A DNA stretch of 64,000 nt from DASQPR01 sp963836785 (GCA_963836785.1 CAWIKW010000025.1:310001-374000); one strand, 5' to 3'. Shown: positions 45,165 through 54,803, counted from the first letter of the stretch. The notes: generated by a model not told the origin, from the sequence alone. Numbers and translations: made by a program.

Positions 45165-46289
45165 ATGGGTAGGAAAGCCTGGGTGGCAGTCGCCGCGCTG
45201 GCAGCGGGAGCGGCCGGCCTGGCGTGGGCGGCACGGGACATCCCGGTGGCGTACGGTGCCGAGCCGTCCGGCGAGCGGGCCGAGCGGGTGCGGCGGTCGC
45301 CGCAGTATCGCGACGGCGCCTTCCACAACGCGCACGAGACACCCATGGAGTTCCACCCGGCCACGAACGCGGATGACCGGCATCGCCTGCGCTCGCTCCT
45401 CACCGACACCGACGCCCGCAAGCCGGGTGGCCAGATTCCCGTCGTCGCCGACGTTCCGCCCGACGTGGCCGCCCCCGACGGCTTGCACATCACCTGGTTT
45501 GGCCATGCGTCATCGCTGGTCGAGATCGACGGATCGCGAGTCCTGTTCGATCCCATCTGGAGCGACCGCTGCTCGCCGTCCCGACTGGCCGGACCGCACC
45601 GGCTGCATCCCGTGCCGATCCCGCTCGAGGATCTGCCGGCCATCGACGTGATCGTGATCTCGCACGACCACTACGACCACCTCGACATGAACTCGATCGT
45701 CTGGCTCGCCCGCAATCACTCGGCGCCGTTCGTCGTGCCGCTCGGCGTCGGCAGCCACCTGGAGAGCTGGCACGTGCCCGCCGATCGCATCATCGAACTC
45801 GACTGGCACGAATCGACCACGGTCGGCAACCTCGCGCTGACGGCAACGCCCGGCCAACACTTCTCCGGCCGCAAGATCGCCAAGCGGAACTACACGTTGT
45901 GGAGTTCGTGGGTCGTTGCCGGCCCGACGCACCGCGTGTTCTACAGCGGCGACACTGGCTATTCCGATGCCTTTGCCAAGGTCGGCGAGCAATATGGACC
46001 GTTCGACGCCACGCTCATCCAGATCGGCGCGTACGACAGCGGCTGGCCGGACATCCACATGACACCCGAGGACGGCGTCGCAACCCACCTCGATGTCCGA
46101 GGCGGCCTCATGATCCCGGTGCACTGGGGCACGTTCGTGCTCGCGTTCCACCCGTGGGCGGAGCCGGCCGACCGGGCCTGGGACGAATCGAAGGCGCGCG
46201 GCGTCAACCTGGCCATTCCCCGCCCGGGTCAGCGGATCGACGTCTCCGACCCGCCGGCCATCGACGGTTGGTGGCAGACGCTCGCCTGA
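45165..46289 (+). CDS. NAPE-PLD-like metallo-beta-lactamase hydrolase
   Basis: A 374-aa protein with an N-terminal membrane/signal segment (WVAVAALAAGAAGLAWAA), then the zinc motif HDHYDHLD, a preceding ITWFGHASSLVEIDG, FYSGDTGYSD and PVHWGTFVLAFHPWAEP. The arrangement matches NAPE-PLD/RomA-type hydrolases, which may cut N-acylated phospholipids. It is likely exported or membrane-bound. ATG 45165. Confidence 0.85.
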   Translation: MGRKAWVAVAALAAGAAGLAWAARDIPVAYGAEPSGERAERVRRSPQYRDGAFHNAHETPMEFHPATNADDRHRLRSLLTDTDARKPGGQIPVVADVPPDVAAPDGLHITWFGHASSLVEIDGSRVLFDPIWSDRCSPSRLAGPHRLHPVPIPLEDLPAIDVIVISHDHYDHLDMNSIVWLARNHSAPFVVPLGVGSHLESWHVPADRIIELDWHESTTVGNLALTATPGQHFSGRKIAKRNYTLWSSWVVAGPTHRVFYSGDTGYSDAFAKVGEQYGPFDATLIQIGAYDSGWPDIHMTPEDGVATHLDVRGGLMIPVHWGTFVLAFHPWAEPADRAWDESKARGVNLAIPRPGQRIDVSDPPAIDGWWQTLA

Positions 46290-46327
46290 GCGCGCTCACC
46301 TGAGCGCTCTCGTGGAGTGGCGCTCGC

Positions 46328-47569
46328 CTAACGCGACGCGGCGTTGTCCACGATCAGGCCGTCGCGACCGGCGCCCATCGAGTTGACGACCTTCGCCGTC
46401 CGTGCCCACGACGCCCGATATTGCGCCATGCGTGCGCTGGACGGATGACCGGCCATCGCGGCCGGCAGGTCGATGAGTTGGGCGGTGCCGGACAGGTAGT
46501 CGAAGGTGGGGATCGCCTCGGCCTTCGTGACTGTGAATTTTCCGGGTGATGTCTCGGTGAATGTGAACCTCGGCATCACACCGTCCACCGTCGGTTTGCT
46601 GAAGCTCTGGGCCGCGATCTGGTTGCCCATGCCGTACGCGACCCACTTGCCGTTGATCTTCTGGAATGGCTGCACCACATGCGCGTGACAGCCCAGGATC
46701 AGGTCGACGTCCGGCGACGCCAGCAGTGCACGCGCCACGGACGTCTGCTGCGCGTTCGGAGTGTGCTGATATTCCGTTCCGAAATGCAGGCTCACGATCA
46801 CTACCGAAGCGCCGGCTTCCTTGGCCCGGCGGGCGTCGGCGAGAATCTTCGGCACGCTGATCAGATTCGCGAGCCAAGGCTTGTCGGCCGGGCGCTTGAG
46901 GCCATTGAAGCCGTACGCATAGGACAGCTGCGCGACCGTCACGCCGTTGGCCTGCAACAGATCCGGCGTGGCCGCCTCGGCGGCGGAGCGGGCCGTGCCG
47001 GCGTGCTTGACACCAGCGGCGTCGAGGGCGTCGAGCGTCCGATCGATGCCGGCCTCGCCGCCGTCGAGCGAATGGTTCGACGCCGTCGAACACGAGTCAT
47101 AGCCGACATCGTGGATCGTCGTCGCGATCGACGGCGGCACCTCGAAGATCGGATAGCTGGTGAACGGGCCGCTCGACTTTCCGTACGGCGTCTCCATGTG
47201 GCAGATCGCGAGATCGGCGCCGGAGATGTCGGGCTTCGCCGAGGCGAAGATCGGATCGAAGTAGTAACCGCTCTTGTGGGCCGCCTGTGCGTCGGCCCGG
47301 CCGACCTTCCACAGTTGCGAGTGGAGCAGAATGTCACCCGCACCGAGCACCGTGAATTGGCGTGGCGACGCGGGCGCGCTCGGCGGCGTCGAGGGCGCGC
47401 TCAGGACCTGATTCGCCCGTACGGCGTGGACCTGCGCCGACTCCGTGCCGGCGATGCCGCCACGTTCATGACCTTGATGCGGAATGGTCAACGCGCCGGC
47501 CGCGATCCCGGCCGCCGCGAAGATGGCCCCGACTACCCACATGGATCGCTTGCGCAGCAACGACTTCAT
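46328..47569 (-). CDS. CapA family protein (poly-gamma-glutamate synthesis-type metallophosphoesterase)
   Basis: A 413-aa protein with an N-terminal membrane anchor/signal (MWVVGAIFAAAGIAAGA), then the CapA motifs VLGAGDILLHSQL, ASNHSLDGGEAGIDRT, VIVSLHFGTEYQ and DLILGCHAHVVQPF. The fold is metallophosphoesterase-like; CapA is linked to capsule polyglutamate anchoring, but stand-alone actinobacterial members have no proven substrate. ATG 47569. Confidence 0.86.
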   Translation of the reverse strand: MKSLLRKRSMWVVGAIFAAAGIAAGALTIPHQGHERGGIAGTESAQVHAVRANQVLSAPSTPPSAPASPRQFTVLGAGDILLHSQLWKVGRADAQAAHKSGYYFDPIFASAKPDISGADLAICHMETPYGKSSGPFTSYPIFEVPPSIATTIHDVGYDSCSTASNHSLDGGEAGIDRTLDALDAAGVKHAGTARSAAEAATPDLLQANGVTVAQLSYAYGFNGLKRPADKPWLANLISVPKILADARRAKEAGASVVIVSLHFGTEYQHTPNAQQTSVARALLASPDVDLILGCHAHVVQPFQKINGKWVAYGMGNQIAAQSFSKPTVDGVMPRFTFTETSPGKFTVTKAEAIPTFDYLSGTAQLIDLPAAMAGHPSSARMAQYRASWARTAKVVNSMGAGRDGLIVDNAASR

Positions 47570-47704
47570 GCGACATCCCCCCGGACTGATGGCCCGGGAG
47601 GATCATTACCTACGAAAAGTGATCCACGTGAGCGAATCTCACATTTGGTGCAGCGCACTCACCGGTGAGATCGAGCGGCGATGCCGCGCAACCCGCTCAC
47701 GACC

Positions 47705-48712
47705 TCACCGTGTCCGGACCGGCCGAGGTGCGAGGCTCACGGCCACGAGGCCGAATCGCCGGGCCGGCGGCACGGTCGCCCGGCGAGCGATCACGTCCCC
47801 GTCCGCGCGCTCGATCTCGTCGAGGATGCCCTGGTAGAGACGGAAGGCCGTCCGGATGCACGCCCGCGAACCGGGCGCAAGCAGATCGATCCCGGGTGCC
47901 GCCGATCGATAATGCACCCGCGCGCGGCTCACCTCGTACCCGATGAGGCTCTTGATCTGCGGCGTCGCGGAGCCGGCGGCGACAGCGGCGGCCAGGCTGG
48001 CGTCGGTCACGCCGAATCGACGAAGGTCCTCCTGCGGCAGGTAGACGCGCCCCCGACGGAGATCCTCCGCGACATCGCGGATGAAGTTCGTGAGCTGGAA
48101 CGCGCGACCCAGCTCCCGCGCCGGCCCGAGCGCGGCCGCCGGCTCGCGCGCGCCGAGCAGAGGCAGCATCATGGCACCGATGACCGCCGCCGAGCCTTCC
48201 ATGTAGTCGAGCAGGTCGGCATAGGTTTCGTAGCGGGCGACGGTCAGATCCATCGTCATTGAGCGCAGAAACAGCGTGAAATCGGCCGGATCCAGGTCGA
48301 AGACGGCGATGGTATGGATCACCGCCGGCAGCACCGCGTCGTTCACCGGGCCGCCGGACAGACCGGCCTCCAGAGCGTCGGACCAGGCGGCGAGCCGGGC
48401 CGCCCGCGTCTCGGGTGAGGCTGTGTCGAAGCTGTCGACGATCTCGTCCGCGAACCGGGCGAAGCCGTAGAGCGCGTGGACGTGCCGCCTCTTCCACGCG
48501 GGCAGGAGGCGCGTTGCGCGGTAGTAGGTGCGACCGTAGCGGGCATGGAGCGCCCGACAACGCTCGTATGACCGATCCAGATCGTCGGACCCGTCCGACA
48601 TGCTGACCCGGTCGTGCTGGATGGCCCGGTCGCGCTCGGTGGCTCGGTCGGCCCGGTCGGGTCGGTCGGCCCGGTCAAGCCCATTCGCGGTCACGCTGCG
48701 ATCCTCGCCCAT
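47705..48712 (-). CDS. crtB: Phytoene synthase (squalene/phytoene synthase family)
   Basis: A 335-aa prenyl-condensing enzyme that would join two GGPP to phytoene. Both Asp-rich motifs are present: FARFADEIVDSFD and FIRDVAEDLRRGR, plus YMEGSAAVIG. The N-terminal 37 residues are Asp/Arg-rich low-complexity; Met38 (48601) is an alternative start that fits the usual length better. Divergent from crtI, with which it would share regulation. Confidence 0.85.
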   Translation of the reverse strand: MGEDRSVTANGLDRADRPDRADRATERDRAIQHDRVSMSDGSDDLDRSYERCRALHARYGRTYYRATRLLPAWKRRHVHALYGFARFADEIVDSFDTASPETRAARLAAWSDALEAGLSGGPVNDAVLPAVIHTIAVFDLDPADFTLFLRSMTMDLTVARYETYADLLDYMEGSAAVIGAMMLPLLGAREPAAALGPARELGRAFQLTNFIRDVAEDLRRGRVYLPQEDLRRFGVTDASLAAAVAAGSATPQIKSLIGYEVSRARVHYRSAAPGIDLLAPGSRACIRTAFRLYQGILDEIERADGDVIARRATVPPARRFGLVAVSLAPRPVRTR

Positions 48713-48777
48713 GCCGCTGGCGGCGTTGCGGCCGGTCCGCGCGACGATGGGTGGGGACAGAAGGGGGGCGGCCCACG

Positions 48778-50274
48778 ATGCGGACGGTGACGGGACCGAG
48801 CGACCGAGTGGTGATCGTGGGCGCTGGCCTGGGCGGACTGGCCTGCGCGCTGCGTCTGGCCGCGACCGGCCGGGAGGTGACCGTCGTCGAGCGCGAACCG
48901 GTGCCAGGCGGCCGGGCCGGTCGCCTCGAGGTCGCCGGCTACGCGTTCGACACCGGTCCGACCGTGCTCACCATGCCCGAGCTGCTGGCCGATGCGTTCG
49001 GCGCAGTCGACGAGGACATGTCCGACTGGCTCACGCTGACCCGGCTCGATCCGGCCTACCGGGCGCATTTCCCGGATGGTTCGACGCTCGACGTGATCTC
49101 CGACAGCGTACGGATGGCCGCCGAGGTGTCCCGCGTGTGCGGACCCCGGGAGGCCGACGGATACCTGCGCTTCGCGGCGTACGCCCGCCGGATGTGGCAG
49201 CTGCAACGTGACGACTTCATCGACCGCAACGTGGATAGCCCGCGTGATCTCGTCACCATGAACTTGCTGCGGCTCGCGATGGCGGGCGGATTCCGGCGTC
49301 TGGACACCAAGGTCGGGCAGTTCTTCCGAAACCCGCGTACGCAGCGGGTGTTCTCGTTCCAGTCGATGTACGCCGGGCTCGCACCGCACCAGGCGCTCGC
49401 GCTCTATTCGGTGATCGCGTACCTGGACACGATTGCCGGGGTCTACTTTCCGCGGGGCGGCGTCCATGCCGTCCCGATCGCGTTGGCCGCGGCGGCCGGC
49501 AAGCACGGTGTCACGTTCCGCTACGGAACCACGGTCACCCGGGTCGAGGTGGCCGGTGGCCGGGCCCGGGCCGTCCACACCGCCGACGGCGAGCGGATCG
49601 CCGCCGATGTGATCGTGCTCAACCCCGACCTGCCCGTCGCCTACCGTGACCTGCTCGGACCGAGCCGACCGGAGGCACGGGCGCCCCGACGCCTGGCCCG
49701 GCTCCGCCAGTCGCCGTCCGCCGTCGTGGCGCACGTGGGCTCGACCCAGCGCTACTCGAAGATCGCCCACCACAACATCCACTTCGGCCGGGCCTGGCGC
49801 GAAACGTTCGACGACGTGATCCGTCGCGGTCGCCGGATGCGGGATCCCTCGTTGCTAGTCAGCAATCCGACGCGGACCGATCCGACGCTCGCGCCGGACG
49901 GTCGCGAGATCTATTACGTGCTCGCGCCCACACCGAACCTCGACGTCGGCCGCGACGCGTGGACCTACTACCGCGGTCGCGCGTACGCCGCCGAGATCAT
50001 GGCGACGCTGGAAGCCCGGGGCTACTACGACTTCGGCGCCGGCATCGAGGTGTCGCACGTTGTGACACCGGCCGACTGGGCCGCATCCGGTCTGTCCGCC
50101 GGCACGCCGTTCGCCAGCGCGCACACGTTCCGCCAGACCGGACCGTTCCGGCCTGGCAACCTGCATCCCGGGTTGGCCAACGTCGTCTTCGTCGGCTCGG
50201 GAACCCAACCCGGAGTGGGCGTACCCATGGTCTTGATCTCCGGAAAGCTCGCCGCGGCTAGGATCGCCGGGTGA
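48778..50274 (+). CDS. crtI: Phytoene desaturase family protein (CrtI)
   Basis: A 498-aa FAD-binding enzyme that introduces double bases into phytoene to make lycopene-type carotenoids. N-terminal Rossmann motif VVIVGAGLGGLACALRL, a VVEREPVPGGRAGR flavin segment, DTGPTVLTMPEL and a C-terminal GSGTQPGVGVPMVLISGK. ATG 48778 has AAGGGGGG upstream. Its stop overlaps idi. Confidence 0.9.
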   Translation: MRTVTGPSDRVVIVGAGLGGLACALRLAATGREVTVVEREPVPGGRAGRLEVAGYAFDTGPTVLTMPELLADAFGAVDEDMSDWLTLTRLDPAYRAHFPDGSTLDVISDSVRMAAEVSRVCGPREADGYLRFAAYARRMWQLQRDDFIDRNVDSPRDLVTMNLLRLAMAGGFRRLDTKVGQFFRNPRTQRVFSFQSMYAGLAPHQALALYSVIAYLDTIAGVYFPRGGVHAVPIALAAAAGKHGVTFRYGTTVTRVEVAGGRARAVHTADGERIAADVIVLNPDLPVAYRDLLGPSRPEARAPRRLARLRQSPSAVVAHVGSTQRYSKIAHHNIHFGRAWRETFDDVIRRGRRMRDPSLLVSNPTRTDPTLAPDGREIYYVLAPTPNLDVGRDAWTYYRGRAYAAEIMATLEARGYYDFGAGIEVSHVVTPADWAASGLSAGTPFASAHTFRQTGPFRPGNLHPGLANVVFVGSGTQPGVGVPMVLISGKLAAARIAG

Positions 50275-50837
50275 CCCCACGCGAAGCCCACCTTGTCGAA
50301 CTCGTCGACGCCAACGGCACGCCCCGTGGTACGGCCACCGTCGCGGATGCCCATCAGCCGCCGGGCGACCTGCATCGCGCATTTTCTGTCGTCCTCACCG
50401 ATCCCAACGGTCGGTTGCTGCTGCAGCGCCGCGCCACGGTCAAAACCAGGTTCGCCGGCCGCTGGGCCAACGCGTGCTGCGGTCACCCAGCGCCGGGCGT
50501 CACCGCCTCCGAAGCCGCAACGGTACGGCTTCGTGAAGAGCTCGGCCTCGACACCGCCGCCGCACCGATCCACTTGCGTGACGTCGGTGTGTACGTCTAC
50601 CAGGCCACCGATCGCGACAGTGGCCGGGTCGAGCACGAATATGACCACGTCCTGCTGGGCTCACTGCCGGCCGGCGCGACCCTCGATCCGGACCCGGCCG
50701 AGGTCGACGAGCTGCGGTGGGTGTCGTTGAACGGCTTGCGCGCCGAGATCGCGACGTCACCCGATGCGTACGCTCCGTGGCTGTCCGGAGTCATCTCGAC
50801 ACTGCCCGATACCATCGGGGCCGGCCCCGGCGACTAA
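50271..50837 (+). CDS. idi: Isopentenyl-diphosphate delta-isomerase (type I)
   Basis: A 188-aa Nudix-fold enzyme interconverting IPP and DMAPP, the starter of carotenoids. Motifs: HRAFSVVLTD, KTRFAGRWANACCGHP (with catalytic Cys) and the Glu-containing RLREELGLD and VEHEYDHVLLG. GTG 50271 overlaps the crtI stop, so the two are co-translated. Confidence 0.93.
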   Translation: MTPREAHLVELVDANGTPRGTATVADAHQPPGDLHRAFSVVLTDPNGRLLLQRRATVKTRFAGRWANACCGHPAPGVTASEAATVRLREELGLDTAAAPIHLRDVGVYVYQATDRDSGRVEHEYDHVLLGSLPAGATLDPDPAEVDELRWVSLNGLRAEIATSPDAYAPWLSGVISTLPDTIGAGPGD

Positions 50838-50954
50838 TTGGCAACGAAGACCATCAGGCCCTGGTAATTAGTGGCTTTTGGGCGCCGGCACCGTTAGCTT
50901 TGCCGGATTCGCCCCCTCGGCCCATCCCCTCGGCCTGTCCCCTCCGGAGTCGAT

Positions 50955-51989
50955 ATGTCCCGCCTACCCCTCGGGATGTCCCGCCGAACCCTCGGGTTCG
51001 CGCTGGCCGCGACGCTGACCGTCGCCATGGCCGGTTGCATCGCCATGGCCGGACCGCGCGCCGATCGCGCCGCGGCCGCGCAATCGTCGTCGGCGCCCAA
51101 TCGATCGGCGTCCACGTCGCCGTCGCCCAGGTCGAGCGCGACATCACGACCGCAGGCCTCATCGTCGCCATCGCCGTCGCCGAGTCGTCACCGCAACTCG
51201 CCACAGCCGGCGGCGTCCACGATCACCGCTGCGAGCCTCGGCATTCCGGGCGCCGGAACGTGGAAGATACCGGCCTGGCCGAAGCAGCCCGGCATGCGCT
51301 GGCGGGGACCACTGGGCTCGGAAGGCTCGACCGGCACCAGCGCTGTCGCCCTGACGTTCGACGACGGGCCGGGTCCGTACACGTCGCAGGTCCTCGACGT
51401 GCTCGAGCACTATCACGTCAAGGCCACGTTCTGCCTGATCGGTCGCCAGATCCAGAACTATCAGGCGGTGGTCCGGCGAATGATCAACGACGGTATGACC
51501 CTGTGCAACCACAGCTGGGATCACGACGAGCAACTCGGCAAGCACACGCCGCAGTACATCGCGGCCAACCTGCAGAAGACGATCGACGCCGTACATCGGG
51601 TCGACGCGGCGGCAAAGATGACGTACTTCCGGAACCCGGGCGGCAACTTCACCGCGACGACCGTACGCGTGAGCGAGCTGCTCGGTATGCGGCCGCTCTA
51701 CTGGAGCGAGGATACGGACGACTGGCGTATGCCGGGCGTGGCCGCGATCGAGAAAACCGTCACGTCGCAGACGCACCGCGGCTCGATCGTCCTCATGCAC
51801 GACGCCGGCGGCGACCGGACCGAGACACTTGCGGCGCTCCGCCACCTGCTGCCCACGCTCAAACAGCGCTTCCACCTGATCGCGTTGCCGACCGCCCGTA
51901 CCGTGTCGGTCGACCCGGGCCGGCCCGCGCCGCCGTCGTCCGTACCCCCGTCCGGGGCATCGAACGAAGCCGACGGCGGCCGACGCTAG
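50955..51989 (+). CDS. Secreted polysaccharide deacetylase (NodB domain) lipoprotein
   Basis: A 344-aa protein: signal peptide with lipobox MAGC (Cys28), a Ser/Pro-rich linker (about 40-95), then the NodB domain with TFDDGPG, a metal-binding NHSWDHD, YFRNPGGNF and a final IVLMHDAGGDR. It probably deacetylates peptidoglycan or chitin-like glycans at the outer surface. ATG 50955. Confidence 0.88.
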   Translation: MSRLPLGMSRRTLGFALAATLTVAMAGCIAMAGPRADRAAAAQSSSAPNRSASTSPSPRSSATSRPQASSSPSPSPSRHRNSPQPAASTITAASLGIPGAGTWKIPAWPKQPGMRWRGPLGSEGSTGTSAVALTFDDGPGPYTSQVLDVLEHYHVKATFCLIGRQIQNYQAVVRRMINDGMTLCNHSWDHDEQLGKHTPQYIAANLQKTIDAVHRVDAAAKMTYFRNPGGNFTATTVRVSELLGMRPLYWSEDTDDWRMPGVAAIEKTVTSQTHRGSIVLMHDAGGDRTETLAALRHLLPTLKQRFHLIALPTARTVSVDPGRPAPPSSVPPSGASNEADGGRR

Positions 51990-52152
51990 CTCGGCCACCG
52001 ACACGGCGTTGGCCAGCCGACGCGGCCGGCCCGAACCGCGCGATTTCACGGTTTGGAGGCGAACGGGTCGTCGCGTATGCTTTGCAGGCCTCCGGCGGGG
52101 CCGGATGAGTGCTTCAACCGCCCACGTCGCCATGTGCGATGATGGCGGAGCT

Positions 52153-52225
52153 GCCCTCATCGTCTAGTGGCCTAGGACGCCGCCCTTTCAAGGCGGTAGC
52201 ACGGGTTCGAATCCCGTTGGGGGCA
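52153..52225 (+). tRNA. tRNA-Glu (TTC)
   Basis: Acceptor GCCCTCA/TGGGGGC with discriminator A; anticodon loop CTTTCAA (TTC) between CCGCC/GGCGG; T-arm GGTTCGAATCC. CCA not encoded. First of three tRNA genes in a row. Confidence 0.97.
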
Positions 52226-52260
52226 CGGTCCGGCGGGTTGTTATCCTGCTAGCCGAGCAA

Positions 52261-52334
52261 GGTCCTGTGGAGCAGTTGGAGTGCTCGCCGCCCTGTCAAG
52301 GCGGAGGTCGCGGGTTCAAGTCCCGTCAGGACCG
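52261..52334 (+). tRNA. tRNA-Asp (GTC)
   Basis: Acceptor GGTCCTG/CAGGACC with discriminator G; anticodon loop CTGTCAA (GTC) between CCGCC/GGCGG; T-arm GGTTCAAGTCC. CCA not encoded. Confidence 0.97.
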
Positions 52335-52348
52335 CGTTGTAGTTCCTC

Positions 52349-52425
52349 GGCCAGGTAGCTCAGTTGGTACGAGCGTCCGACTGAAAATCGGAAGGTCGGC
52401 GGTTCGACCCCGCCCCTGGCCACCA
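52349..52425 (+). tRNA. tRNA-Phe (GAA)
   Basis: Acceptor GGCCAGG/CCTGGCC, anticodon loop CTGAAAA (GAA), T-arm GGTTCGACCCC; CCA encoded at 52423-52425. It starts 14 bases after tRNA-Asp, so the three are probably one transcript. Confidence 0.97.
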
Positions 52426-52583
52426 AGGATCGTGCGGGAGCGTACGCCGGCAAACGGCGCCGGCTGGCATCGAACCACGTACGGGCGGCCGGCCGGTGCT
52501 CCCAACATCGCGAAGTCGGGGCTGGCGCCCCGCCGGCGGGGTACAGGTGACGCAGCTGATCGAGGATCGGCGCAATCATGCCC

Positions 52584-53810
52584 TCAATTGCGGCGAACGC
52601 GGTCCTCGATCCAGATCAGGATGGCGACCAGCGGTAGCGCCGCGGCGAAGACCGTGACGCCGGTCCAGCCCCATACGTCGTGGATCAGACCGGTCGCAGC
52701 CGACGACAATGCGCCGCCGACGAACACGCTGGTCATGTAGACCGAGTTGATACGTGCACGAGCGTCGGGCCGCAGGGCGTAGATGTCGCGCAGGCTGAAC
52801 ACCTGATGGCTCTGGACTGCGACGTCCAAGACCACGCCCGCGATGGCGAGCGCGATCACGCTGGAGGCGCCGGCGCCAGCGAGCGCCATTGCCACGACAG
52901 CGAGGATCAGCGCGCCCAGGCGGGCCCAGCCGCTCCAGCCACGATCCCCGATACGACCGGCAATCGGGGCCACGGCCGCGCCCGCGGCACCGACGAGCGC
53001 AAAGACGGCAACACCGGCCTGGTGAAGTCCATGGTGGTCGATCAGCTCGTACACGACCGCTGTCCAGTACGCGGTGAAGCTCCCGAACATGAGGGCGTGG
53101 CTCAGCGCGCGCCGCACAAGAACCGGCTCCGTGCGGGCCAGCCTGACGATGGAGCCGAGCAGGGCCGAGTAGCGGGCCTGATGGGCCGGCTGCCAGCGTG
53201 GCAACAGCCGCCACAGGGCGAGCGACGTCGCGACCATCAGCCCGGCTGAGATCAGATAGATGCTGCGCCATCCCCACGCGGCGGCGGCGAAGCTCGACAC
53301 CGACCGCGCCAGCATGATGCCGAGGAGCAGGCCGCTGGTGACCTGTCCGACGTAGCGCCCGCGCGATTCGGCCGGCGCCAAATGTGCGGCAAGGGGTACG
53401 AGAATCTGGGCGACGACCGACGTCACGCCGATGATGACCGCTGCGGCCAGGAATACCCACAAATCCGGCGAGAAGGCGGCGGCCACCAAAGCGACCGCAG
53501 TGACGAGCAGCATCCGAGACGCGAGCCCGCGATTTTCCAGCAGGTCGCCGAGGGGAAGCAGAATCGCAAGGCCGATGGCGTAGCCGATTTGGGTCGTGGT
53601 GACGATGACCGTGGCCGTCCCCTGGCTCACCCCGAAAGCGCGTCCGATGAGGTCGAGCAGCGGCTGCGCGTAGTAGAGGTTGGCGACCGACGCCCCGCAC
53701 GCGAACGCGAGCAGGACCATGACCGCTCTGAGACTTCGGCTCCGGCTTGGTTCCGTACGACGAAGCGCGGGAGCCGAAGCGATCGTGGCCGTCGAACGGG
53801 TGTCGGTCAT
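52584..53810 (-). CDS. MFS transporter, drug efflux type
   Basis: A 408-aa membrane protein with about twelve helices. It has ASVANLYYAQPLLDLIGRAFGV, an AESRGRYVGQVTSG loop and the DHA-type layout. The start lies 25 bases from a perfect palindrome that recurs in front of the divergent TetR gene, so it is probably derepressed by an unknown compound. ATG 53810 follows GGAGAGAAGC. Confidence 0.88.
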   Translation of the reverse strand: MTDTRSTATIASAPALRRTEPSRSRSLRAVMVLLAFACGASVANLYYAQPLLDLIGRAFGVSQGTATVIVTTTQIGYAIGLAILLPLGDLLENRGLASRMLLVTAVALVAAAFSPDLWVFLAAAVIIGVTSVVAQILVPLAAHLAPAESRGRYVGQVTSGLLLGIMLARSVSSFAAAAWGWRSIYLISAGLMVATSLALWRLLPRWQPAHQARYSALLGSIVRLARTEPVLVRRALSHALMFGSFTAYWTAVVYELIDHHGLHQAGVAVFALVGAAGAAVAPIAGRIGDRGWSGWARLGALILAVVAMALAGAGASSVIALAIAGVVLDVAVQSHQVFSLRDIYALRPDARARINSVYMTSVFVGGALSSAATGLIHDVWGWTGVTVFAAALPLVAILIWIEDRVRRN

Positions 53811-53834
53811 GCTTCTCTCCGGGCGGTCATAATT

Positions 53835-53851
53835 CTGAACGATGCGTTCAG
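53835..53851. promoter_or_regulatory. Operator 1 (perfect palindrome) in front of MFS gene
   Basis: CTGAACG-ATG-CGTTCAG, a perfect 7+7 inverted repeat, lies 25 bases from the MFS start. It shares the half-site CGTTCAG with operator 2. Likely bound by the divergent TetR protein. Confidence 0.85.
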
Positions 53852-53942
53852 ATATAACACGTCGGCGGGCGGACTGTTCCGGCTAGACGCGGTGACACTG
53901 GCCACGTCCCGCCGTGCTCTCGGCCCCGATGTTGTGCTTCGA

Positions 53943-53959
53943 TGGAACGCGCCGTTCAG
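53943..53959. promoter_or_regulatory. Operator 2 in front of tetR-type gene
   Basis: TGGAACG-CGC-CGTTCAG: the inner 5 bases of each arm are perfect (GAACG/CGTTC), and the right half is identical to operator 1. It lies 19 bases before the regulator's start, suggesting autoregulation. Confidence 0.8.
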
Positions 53960-53977
53960 TGTTGATCGGGAGGCTTG

Positions 53978-54586
53978 GTGGCGTCGGTTGACGATTCCCC
54001 GCAGGAAAGGCGTCGCCCGGGACGCCGTCGCGACGAGTCACGTCGCGCCGCGATCCTCACGGCCGCGGGCGATCTCATGCTCGAAGGCGGCCTGGCAGCG
54101 GCGACCATGGAGGCGATCGCCGCCCGCGCAGGCGTCGGTAAGGCGACCATCTACAAGTGGTGGCCGTCGCGTGGTGCGGTGGCACTCGAGGGCTTCATGC
54201 GCGACGCCGCTCGATCATGGGCGATCCCAGAGGATGCGACCGCGCCGGAGGCTCTGCGGATACTTGCGGTCAGCGCCGTGCGCTTGTTCCGCGACACCCC
54301 CGCCGGACCGCTGCTGCGCGCGTTGACCGCCGACGCCCAGTCGCAGCCGGAGATCGCCCAGGCCCTGCGAGAACAGTGGTTGGGGCCGCGCCGAGCAGTC
54401 GCAGCTGAGGTGATCCGCGGTGGCATCCAACGCGGCGAGTTGCGTGCCGACCTTGACGTTGCGGCCACCCTCGACCTGATCTTCGCGCCCGTGTACTACC
54501 GGCTGATGTACGGGCACGCGCCACTGACCGACGAGTTCGCCGCCCGCGCGGTCGACCAATTGCTGGACGGGATCGGCCCCACCTAG
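53978..54586 (+). CDS. TetR family transcriptional regulator
   Basis: A 202-aa repressor. The N-terminal DNA-binding part is RRAAILTAAGDLMLEGG, ATMEAIAARAGVGKATIYKWW. The C-terminal ligand-binding domain (TetR_C-type) ends RAVDQLLDGIGPT. GTG 53978 fits the GGGAGG site better than the TTG one codon earlier. Divergent from the MFS pump, with two like operators between. Confidence 0.9.
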   Translation: MASVDDSPQERRRPGRRRDESRRAAILTAAGDLMLEGGLAAATMEAIAARAGVGKATIYKWWPSRGAVALEGFMRDAARSWAIPEDATAPEALRILAVSAVRLFRDTPAGPLLRALTADAQSQPEIAQALREQWLGPRRAVAAEVIRGGIQRGELRADLDVAATLDLIFAPVYYRLMYGHAPLTDEFAARAVDQLLDGIGPT

Positions 54587-54596
54587 CGCGGCCGGA

Positions 54597-54803
54597 TCAC
54601 CCGCTCCCGAGAGTCACCTGCGCCCGGTGATCGGAGCCATCCCGCTGATAAGTCAAAACGACGGTTTCGCCCGGTCGATTAGCCAGCGTCGCGGCGAGCA
54701 GCTGCTCGGCGCTCGTTGCCGGCACATCGTCGATCTTGGTGATGACGTCCCCCGCCCGGAGTCCGGCGCGTTCGGCTGGGGAGGCCACGGCCTGAGGCCC
54801 GGC
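54597..54803 (-). pseudogene. PDZ domain remnant
   Basis: Encodes GPQAVASPAERAGLRAGDVI, TKIDDVPATSAEQLLAA and VVLTYQRDGSDHRAQVTLGS: the C-terminal PDZ domain of an HtrA/DegP-type protease. There is no protease part. The frame lies directly after, and in frame with, the stop of the upstream small membrane gene. A GTG at 54788 could start a 63-aa peptide, but a bare PDZ piece is more likely a leftover of deletion. Confidence 0.75.

Noticed and set aside
52426..52583. Fourth tRNA or integration site after tRNA-Phe
   Set aside because: No cloverleaf and no duplicate of the tRNA 3' end, nor any integrase, was seen downstream.
54603..54788. Intact small PDZ gene starting at GTG 54788
   Set aside because: The start falls inside the PDZ fold and would lose its first strand; better explained as a remnant.
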